Source: Nocardia sp. MH4 (GTDB taxonomy: Bacteria > Actinomycetota > Actinomycetes > Mycobacteriales > Mycobacteriaceae). From it: a DNA stretch of 56,998 nucleotides. Of this stretch, positions 50,962 to 56,998 are shown piece by piece. The notes under the pieces were generated by a model, which saw only the letters and a program-made list of their open reading frames with translations, made no database searches and had not been told where the DNA came from. Location: positions 1-56,998 of the forward strand of contig NZ_LPNR01000083.1 in NCBI RefSeq assembly GCF_019266065.1, given 5' to 3'. How positions within the stretch are numbered: the first letter of the stretch is position 1; each line of letters begins with the position of its first letter. Position numbers and translations under genes: made by a program.

Positions 50962-51522
50962 ATGGACACACCGTTGCGGTTGGAGGTCATCGTCGCCAGT
51001 ACCCGCCCGGAGCGGTTCGCGCCCGTGGTGGCCGACTGGTTCCTCGGTGTGCTCGGCGAGCGGCCGGAGTTCGCGGTCGGGGTGCTCGATCTGCGCGATA
51101 TCGCCCTGCCCGTCGACCTCACCGAGACGCCCGAAGCCGACGCGTTCCGGGCCAGGCTCGCCGCGGCCGACGCCTTCGCCGTCGTCACCTCCGAGTACAA
51201 CCACGGATATCCCGCGTCCTTGAAGACGGCGCTGGACAGTGCCAAACGGGAGTGGCGGGCCAAGCCGATCGGCTTCGTCTCCTACGGCGGTCTCTCGGGC
51301 GGCCTGCGCGCCGTCGAGCAATTGCGGCAGGTGGTCGCCGAACTGCACATGGTCTCGGTGCGCGAATCGGTGAGCTTCGCCCAGGCCAAGCGGCGCTTCG
51401 ATGCCCAGGGCGCCACCGACGATCACGCCGCGATCGACGCGAGCGCGCGGATGCTCGGCCAATTGGCTTGGTGGGGAAGAACATTGCGGGCCGCCCGCGC
51501 CGCCGACCCCTACCCGGGCTGA
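50962..51522 (+). CDS. NADPH-dependent FMN reductase family protein
   Basis: The 186-residue flavodoxin-like protein has the FMN phosphate loop 'ASTRPERFAP' (residues 12-21), 'TSEYNHGYPASLKTALD' (76-92) and 'GFVSYGGLSGGLRAVEQLR'. These are the signature motifs of the NADPH-dependent FMN reductase and azoreductase-like family. It probably reduces quinones or flavins. It may be transcribed without a leader. It ends 63 bp from the convergent eccE of the ESX-4-like locus. Confidence 0.85.
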   Translation: MDTPLRLEVIVASTRPERFAPVVADWFLGVLGERPEFAVGVLDLRDIALPVDLTETPEADAFRARLAAADAFAVVTSEYNHGYPASLKTALDSAKREWRAKPIGFVSYGGLSGGLRAVEQLRQVVAELHMVSVRESVSFAQAKRRFDAQGATDDHAAIDASARMLGQLAWWGRTLRAARAADPYPG

Positions 51523-51585
51523 CCCGATCAAGCCGGTCCTCGTGGCATGCCCGGGCGGCCTGCGGCTACCGCCTCCGCTGACCGG

Positions 51586-53229
51586 TCAGGCAGATGCCAT
51601 CGAGCGTTGCCCGCGCGGCTGGCCGATGTAGGTCGCCTCGCGCGGGATCGACACCAGGGTGAGGTTCACCCTGGTGGTGCCGGTGCGCAGCACCACCCGG
51701 TTGCCGATCGCGCCCGGCTGGAAGATCTCCAGATCGGGGCGGGACGCGGGCCAGCCGTTCGGATCGCCGGTCAGGTAGACGGTGGTGACACCGGCGTGCG
51801 GCGCGGGGGCGAGCACACCGTCGACGACGGTGGCGGTGAAACCCGCGTCGGACTGGTGTGTTTCGACCGCGATGGTCAGCCGCTCCGGATTGCCGACGGT
51901 GTTGACCAGGTGCTCCCAGGCGTGCGCGCGATCGGTCCGCACGAGCACCCGCTCGCCGACGGCCAGCGCGCGGAACACCAACTGCTGGGCCAGATACAGC
52001 TCGCCGGCCACGTAGACCGAGGAGATACCGGCGCCGATGATCCTGGTGGCGACGCCGTTGCCCTCGTCGTCGGAGCCGAGCAGCTGGCCGCAGCCCGCCG
52101 ACGGCAGGTGCAGCGCGCCGATGACATCGATCGGGTATTCGGTGGTCGGCACGGTGTCGTCCACCCCGGGCACCGCGATCGGCAGGTGCGCGAGCAGTGC
52201 GTCGCGGTGGCGGCCGTTCATCGAGATCATGCCCTTGGACGCGGTCTTCTCCGGCAGCTCCCGCGCGGTCAATCGCCATGCGGCACCGACACTCACCGAC
52301 TCGGCGTCGCTGCCGGGGCGCAGCCGCACCGCGACAGTCGTGCCCCGCGAGGGCGCGACCCACAGCTGGGCGAGCAGATCCGAGCCGAGCTGCTTGGGGT
52401 CCACCGCGCTGCCGATATTGACGGTGTTGCCGATCTCGGCGAACTTCCACCGCTGGGTGAGCGTGCGCGGGTCGAGGCCCGCGGTGATCTGCTGGACGGC
52501 CTTGCGGATCTCGGGCGCGGTGAGGATACGCGCGCTGCAGTCGGCGTCCTCGAGCGTGCGCATGATCCGCTGGGTGGCGATGGTGACCGCGCGCGAGGCG
52601 CCGTCGGTACCGCCGCCGCGCCGGGCCGTCGCGTCGGGGCATTGCACCGAGTCGTAGCTGATCGCGAGCCAGACCGTGCGGTGCGCGGTCGCGGGCAGCG
52701 GGCCGAGCAGAGACTCGTAGATCGCGCCCGCGGGCGTGCCGGAGCGGCTGCGGTGGCCGTGGCTGATGATGTCGATGCCGCTGAGCAGGATGTCGTGCTG
52801 GTGCAGACAGGCGGCCAGCTCGGGCAGGGGGAGCAGGTGGGAGGCGTGCACCGCGGTGCGGGCGATCCTGGTCAACCCGCCCTTCGGGGGCAGCACCTCG
52901 ACCACGGTGACCACCCGGCTGCCATCCCAATACAGACCGAGCGAGCGGCCGTCGGTGTCACGGAAGTCGACGGTGTCGCCGAGGGTGTACTCGCGCTTGC
53001 CGAGATAGCGGCGGATCGTGCCGATCCAGTCGAGGATCGTGCGCTTGCCGATCGGGATCAGCGGCACGATCGCGACGACGATCGCGATGCCGAGAGCGGG
53101 GAAGGGGCCGAGGCCGCAGACCAGAGCCAGGAGCCCCACGGTCAGGCCGAGCACCTGCGCGATGAGCAGCTGCGGCAACGTGATGCGACCGAACAGTGGA
53201 CGTGGACCAGCACCGGTGTACTCGGCCAT
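51586..53229 (-). CDS. eccE: ESX membrane component EccE (ESX-4-like locus)
   Basis: The 547-residue protein has membrane spans near residues 20-38 and 42-60 and the EccE soluble domain, similar over its length to the first EccE (16508). The ATG at 53229 has a perfect GGGGGAGGA upstream. It is divergent from eccB across a long inverted repeat. ESX-4 of M. tuberculosis lacks EccE, but ESX-4 of several other mycolata has it; its presence suggests a complete and working core. Confidence 0.85.
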   Translation of the reverse strand: MAEYTGAGPRPLFGRITLPQLLIAQVLGLTVGLLALVCGLGPFPALGIAIVVAIVPLIPIGKRTILDWIGTIRRYLGKREYTLGDTVDFRDTDGRSLGLYWDGSRVVTVVEVLPPKGGLTRIARTAVHASHLLPLPELAACLHQHDILLSGIDIISHGHRSRSGTPAGAIYESLLGPLPATAHRTVWLAISYDSVQCPDATARRGGGTDGASRAVTIATQRIMRTLEDADCSARILTAPEIRKAVQQITAGLDPRTLTQRWKFAEIGNTVNIGSAVDPKQLGSDLLAQLWVAPSRGTTVAVRLRPGSDAESVSVGAAWRLTARELPEKTASKGMISMNGRHRDALLAHLPIAVPGVDDTVPTTEYPIDVIGALHLPSAGCGQLLGSDDEGNGVATRIIGAGISSVYVAGELYLAQQLVFRALAVGERVLVRTDRAHAWEHLVNTVGNPERLTIAVETHQSDAGFTATVVDGVLAPAPHAGVTTVYLTGDPNGWPASRPDLEIFQPGAIGNRVVLRTGTTRVNLTLVSIPREATYIGQPRGQRSMASA

Positions 53230-53313
53230 TGGTTCCTCCCCCGAACGTGAACAAGTGCTGCCGGGAACTGTACTGTGTTGCCCGGACGAGAGCACTGTTC
53301 GGGGGAGGAACCA
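53230..53313. promoter_or_regulatory. 17-bp inverted repeat covering both ribosome-binding sites of eccE/eccB
   Basis: TGGTTCCTCCCCCGAAC (53230-53246) and its exact complement (53297-53313) bracket the 84-bp divergent gap. Each arm contains the GGGGGAGGAACC ribosome-binding site of one gene and ends at its start codon. AGTGCT/AGCACT and CCGGG/CCCGG repeats occur inside, out of register. The symmetry gives the two genes the same translation start context and could also be a binding site. Confidence 0.7.
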
Positions 53314-54800
53314 TGCCTTCAAAACCCACCACACGCTGGCAGGTCAGCGGCTACCGCTTCCTGGTGCGGCGGATGGAGCACGCCCTGGTGCGCCGGGATG
53401 TGCGCATGCTGCACGATCCGATGCGCGCCCAGTCCCGTGCCTACGCGGTGGGTTTGGTGCTCGGCCTGGTGGTGCTGGCGGGCTGCGGCATCCTCGCGCT
53501 GCTGCGCCCGCAGGACAAGATCGGCGACAACAAGATTCTGATCGGCAAGGAATCCGGTGGCGTCTATGTCGTCATCGACAACGTCGTGCACCCCGCGCTC
53601 AACCTGGCCTCGGCCCGGCTCGCCGCCGGTGAGGCGGCCAAGGCGGTCATCGTCAAGGAGTCCGAGCTCGGCAAGAAGCCGCGCGGTCAGCTGATCGGCA
53701 TACCGGGCGCGCCCTCGTCGCTGCTGTACGACAAGGACGGCAAGGGCAGGCAGTGGTCGGTGTGCGACCAGCTCAAGTCCGACGGCACCGCCGATCTGAC
53801 CACCTCGGTGCTGGCCGGTTCGCTCGATCTCGGCGACAAGGCCTCGGCGATGCCGACGAACAGGGCGCTGCTGGTCAAGGCCAAGGACGACGTCTTCCTC
53901 GTGTTCGACGGCAAGCGCGCCAAGGTCAACATGAACGACCCGGCCGTCACGCTCGCGCTCGGGATCTCCGGTGTCACCCCGCGCACCATCAGCGAGGGCG
54001 TGCTCAACGCGATTCCCGAGGTCCTGCCGATCATCGCGCCGGTCATCGACAACCCCGGCGGCGTGCCGTCCTACAACGTCAGTGGTCACAAGATCGGCGA
54101 TGTCGTCCAGGTGTTCAACGCGCCCAACCAGGACTACGTGGTGCTGCAGGACGGTCTGCAGCCCGTCTCGGCGCTGACCGCCCAGATCATCCGCAACTCG
54201 GTCAACTCGACCATGCCGGGCACCACGATCCAGAACACCGAGCGCACCTACGCCAAGGAGTCGCGGGCGCTGAAGGTGGACAACTACCCGAAGGAACGGC
54301 CGGTCCTGATCACCGCCAAGGATCAGCCGGTCAGCTGCCTGTCCTGGAAGCCGATCCCCGGCGCCATCGACAACAACGACGCCACCGCGCGCGCCGAACT
54401 GACCGTGCTCACCGGTATCGACCTGCCCATCCCGGACAAGGCCAAGCTGGTCAGCCTCGCCCAGGCCGACGGCTCGGGACCGAAGGCCGACTCGGTCTAC
54501 ATCCCGCCCGCCTCGGGCGCCTACGTCCAGACCACCGGCATCGAACCGGACAGCCGCCGCAAGGACAGCCTGTTCTACATCGCCGACACCGGAGTTCGCT
54601 TCGGTATCAAGAACTCCGACGCGGTGAAGGCACTGGGGCTGGAGAACGTGAAGGCCGAGCCCGCGCCGTGGCCGATCGTCGGGCTGCTCGCGGGCGGCCC
54701 GAGCCTGGGCCGGGAGGACGCGATGGTCGCCCACGACGGCGTCGCGCCCGACTCGTCCCCGGCCAAGCAGCCGGTGGCCACCGTCGCCAACAGCAAGTAG
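53313..54800 (+). CDS. eccB: ESX membrane component EccB (ESX-4-like locus)
   Basis: The 495-residue protein has 'VSGYRFLVRRMEHALVRRDVRM', one span at residues 43-64 and the periplasmic EccB repeats, with Cys in 'WSVCDQL' and 'PVSCLSW'. It aligns by eye with the first EccB over its whole length ('DSLFYIADTGVRFGI' against 'ESLFYVADNGIRYGI'). Position in the truA neighbourhood and orientation relative to mycP match eccB4 of mycobacteria. Its stop (TAG 54798-54800) touches the stop of the convergent channel gene. Confidence 0.95.
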   Translation: MPSKPTTRWQVSGYRFLVRRMEHALVRRDVRMLHDPMRAQSRAYAVGLVLGLVVLAGCGILALLRPQDKIGDNKILIGKESGGVYVVIDNVVHPALNLASARLAAGEAAKAVIVKESELGKKPRGQLIGIPGAPSSLLYDKDGKGRQWSVCDQLKSDGTADLTTSVLAGSLDLGDKASAMPTNRALLVKAKDDVFLVFDGKRAKVNMNDPAVTLALGISGVTPRTISEGVLNAIPEVLPIIAPVIDNPGGVPSYNVSGHKIGDVVQVFNAPNQDYVVLQDGLQPVSALTAQIIRNSVNSTMPGTTIQNTERTYAKESRALKVDNYPKERPVLITAKDQPVSCLSWKPIPGAIDNNDATARAELTVLTGIDLPIPDKAKLVSLAQADGSGPKADSVYIPPASGAYVQTTGIEPDSRRKDSLFYIADTGVRFGIKNSDAVKALGLENVKAEPAPWPIVGLLAGGPSLGREDAMVAHDGVAPDSSPAKQPVATVANSK

Positions 54801-55565
54801 TCAGCCGACGGGCGGGGTCTCCGATCGCGCCCGCAATTCGGCGACCTCCGAACGCAACTCGCGTACTTCGTCGACGAGTTCGGCCAGCGTGCGTTCGGTC
54901 CGGTCGGCCGCGTCGTCGACGGTCTTGAGCTGCTCGACGACCCAGCTGGTCATGGTGCCGATGGCGAAGGAGATCAGGCCGATGCCCAGCGTCATCAGGA
55001 CCAGTGACACCAGCCTGCCCTCGCTGGTCACCGGGTAGACGTCGCCGTAACCGACCGTCGTCACCGAGACCGCCGACCACCACAGCGCGTCGCCGAAGGT
55101 CTCGATCTTGCTCTCGGGCGCACCGAACTCGGCGTCGAAGAAGGCCAGACTCGACAGCAGCAGGATCAGCAGCGAGCTGGTGCCGACGAAGGTGACCAGG
55201 CGCGTTCGCGGGTGCGTCGCGCGATTGAGCGTGTCGAGCAGCAGCAGCGCGGCGCGCACCAGGCGCAGCGGACGAAACGGCGGCACCAGCACGACGAGCA
55301 GGTCGAGCGGATGCTTGCGGACGAATCGGCGCCGATCGGTGGACAACCGCAGCCGGACCGCGAAGTCCACCGCGAAGACCGCCCAGATCCCGACATCGGC
55401 CCACACCAGGCAGGCGTCCAGGGTCGGCGAAGCGTCGGTGTCGAGCACCCGCCACGCGTACAGCAGCAGGAACAGCACGGCCAGCACCATCATCGGCAGG
55501 TTGGTCGCCTGCTCCCACCGCTGCCGACGGGTCTGCGGGCGCTGCTCTGTGGTCAACGGATCCAT
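54801..55565 (-). CDS. Voltage-gated K+ channel-like protein
   Basis: The 254-residue protein has five or six membrane spans, the K+ selectivity filter T-V-G-Y-G-D (residues 170-175, in 'SVTTVGYGDVYP') and a basic 'FRPLRLVRAALLLLDTLNR' segment that fits an S4-like helix. The C-terminal 45 residues form a coiled coil ('LAELVDEVRELRSEVAELRARSE') suited to tetramer assembly. It lies 65 bp downstream of mycP on the same strand, so it may be co-transcribed with the ESX-4 genes. A channel gene inside an ESX-4 locus is unusual. Confidence 0.85.
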   Translation of the reverse strand: MDPLTTEQRPQTRRQRWEQATNLPMMVLAVLFLLLYAWRVLDTDASPTLDACLVWADVGIWAVFAVDFAVRLRLSTDRRRFVRKHPLDLLVVLVPPFRPLRLVRAALLLLDTLNRATHPRTRLVTFVGTSSLLILLLSSLAFFDAEFGAPESKIETFGDALWWSAVSVTTVGYGDVYPVTSEGRLVSLVLMTLGIGLISFAIGTMTSWVVEQLKTVDDAADRTERTLAELVDEVRELRSEVAELRARSETPPVG

Positions 55566-55630
55566 ACTGCTACCTGGGTCGACGGGCTGCGCGGAGTGCG
55601 CTCGACCAGGACGGTACCGCGTCCGCTCCC

Positions 55631-56998
55631 TCAGGTGTCCTCGCGTACTCCGAATCGACGCCGGATCGGGAACGAGGCGAGCATGCCGAGCACGAACAGC
55701 AGCCCGACCACGCCCGCGCCGATCAACCCGACGTTCCTGGCCGTGTTGTCCGGCACCGGGGCAGGCGCGGGAACCGCGAGCTGCACCTGCTTGGCCGGCG
55801 ACGGCCGCTTGGGTGGCAGCGCCCCGGTGACCTCGGCGGTGAGCGCCGCGATCGGATCGACGCTGCCGTACCCGATGTACTGGTTCCAGCCCTCGGCGGG
55901 CGCGTGCGCGGTCGCCTGGATCCGCTTCATCACCTCTTTGGCACTGAGCTCGGGGAACCGCGCGCGCACCAGCGCCACCACCCCGGACACCAGCGGTGTC
56001 GCGAAGCTGGTGCCGCTGATCGGGCTGGTCTGGCCCTGTTGGTTCACCGTTCCGGTCGCGGTGCCGGGCCCGCGCGGGTTCAGCGAGGTCATGTTCTCGC
56101 CGGGCGCGGCGACGCTGAGCCACGGCCCGGCGACGGTGAACTTCGACGGTGCGCCGTTCGCGTCGATCGAACCGACGGCCAGCACGTACTCGTCCCAGCG
56201 CGCCGGGCTGACGTTCATCGCCGTCTTGGTCCACGGGTCGGCGTTGGGCTCCAGCGGATCGACCACCGTGTTCGCCGTCTTGCAGGTATCCGAATTACCC
56301 GCCGCCACCACAGGAACCGCGTTCTTGACCTCGACCGCGTACTGCAGGGCCGCGCCGATCGCCCGGTCGTTGACGTCCTTGTTGGTGCCACACCAGACTT
56401 CGGAGACGTTGATGACGCCCGCGCCCATGTCGGCGGCGCGCCGGATGGCCGAGGCCATCGTGTTCAGGTTGCCGTAGCCGTCGGGCAGGTCCTCGGGCGC
56501 CTTGTTCCGGTTGGCGCCCTCCTTCTGATACATCTTGCTGGTCTGCCGGATCGTGAGGATGCGAGCCTCCGGCGCCACTCCCGCGAATCCCTGGCCGGGC
56601 ACCTGGGTCGCCGCGATCAAACCGGCCACGAAGGTGCCGTGCGCGTCGCAGTCCTCGGCACCGTCACCGGAATTGGCGACGAAGTCGCCGGCCGCGATCA
56701 TGTCGGGCAGGCGGTCGTGCCTGCTCACGCCGGTGTCGATCACCGCGATCAATTGGCCTGCGCCGCGCGAGAATTCCCACGCCCGAGCCAGATCGAGGGA
56801 CCGTTGCGCGTCCGGGATGGCTGGCCCGTCGCCACCGGTGGCCACCGTGGTGCACACCGCGTTCGAGCCGACTTCGGTCTTCTCCGGCGGCGCGGCCGGA
56901 TCGCCCGCGGGCAGATTGGCGGGATCGGCGGCGGGCGGCCGGTCGGCCGAGGCGGGCGCCGCGCCCAACCCGAACGACGCGCCCACACCGAGCGCCAC
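55631..56998 (-). CDS. mycP: Mycosin serine protease MycP (ESX-4-like locus), 5' end missing
   Basis: The 455 residues visible include the end of a signal peptide ('GVGASFGLGAAPASA'), catalytic Asp88 (VIDTG), His120 (DAHGT), Asn235 and Ser331 (GTSFATP), all intact (numbered from the window edge), and a C-terminal membrane anchor followed by basic residues. The true start is just beyond the right edge. The order eccB (+), mycP (-) matches ESX-4, where eccD is cotranscribed with mycP; eccD should therefore lie outside the window. Confidence 0.93.
   Translation of the reverse strand: MALGVGASFGLGAAPASADRPPAADPANLPAGDPAAPPEKTEVGSNAVCTTVATGGDGPAIPDAQRSLDLARAWEFSRGAGQLIAVIDTGVSRHDRLPDMIAAGDFVANSGDGAEDCDAHGTFVAGLIAATQVPGQGFAGVAPEARILTIRQTSKMYQKEGANRNKAPEDLPDGYGNLNTMASAIRRAADMGAGVINVSEVWCGTNKDVNDRAIGAALQYAVEVKNAVPVVAAGNSDTCKTANTVVDPLEPNADPWTKTAMNVSPARWDEYVLAVGSIDANGAPSKFTVAGPWLSVAAPGENMTSLNPRGPGTATGTVNQQGQTSPISGTSFATPLVSGVVALVRARFPELSAKEVMKRIQATAHAPAEGWNQYIGYGSVDPIAALTAEVTGALPPKRPSPAKQVQLAVPAPAPVPDNTARNVGLIGAGVVGLLFVLGMLASFPIRRRFGVREDT

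Overview
The window is high-GC actinobacterial chromosome from a mycolic-acid-bearing genus, most likely Nocardia. This rests on a type VII secretion (ESX) locus with EccA, EspG, PE/PPE and EspI-type genes, a second ESX-4-like locus close to infA-rpmJ-rpsM-rpsK-rpsD-rpoA-rplQ-truA (the neighbourhood ESX-4 has in mycobacteria), and frequent GTG starts. The genus is an inference from gene content.

Positions 1-34301 hold an ESX-1-like locus. It opens with the 3' end of a giant multidomain gene followed by a YwqK-like MORN-repeat gene and a possible YezG-like immunity gene. Then come a YbaB-like gene, an EspB-like PE-PPE fusion with its own EspG and an EspH-like gene, a second YbaB-like gene, an EspC/EspF-like and EspE/EspA-like pair, a PE-PPE pair with a second EspG, and two Esx proteins (WXG100 family). 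The membrane machine follows: eccE (-), eccB (+), eccA (-), eccD-mycP-eccC (+). A small island (GNAT acetyltransferase, GntR regulator, DUF4254 protein) separates eccC from a MinD-like EspI homologue.

Positions 34571-39287 are the infA/alpha ribosomal operon with rpoA and truA, followed by a multi-spanning membrane protein. Positions 40764-48568 hold the most unusual region: a decayed AraC-family remnant, five intact AraC-family regulators of one type, and two nitrilase-superfamily proteins, all on the + strand. Both nitrilase-like proteins keep the catalytic Glu and Lys but have Gly where the nucleophilic Cys belongs. The arrangement recalls nitrilase/NitR loci of rhodococci, but the enzymes look unable to do nitrilase chemistry. 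A CsoR-type copper regulator with its operator, a methylthioadenosine phosphorylase, a DUF5593-like protein and an FMN reductase follow.

Positions 51586-56998 are the start of an ESX-4-like locus: eccE (-), eccB (+), a voltage-gated K+ channel-like gene (-) and the 3' part of mycP (-). eccD and eccC of this system are presumably outside the window. No tRNA, rRNA, CRISPR array, insertion sequence or prophage gene was seen. The only gap longer than 300 bases (40580-41040) contains the decayed AraC remnant.
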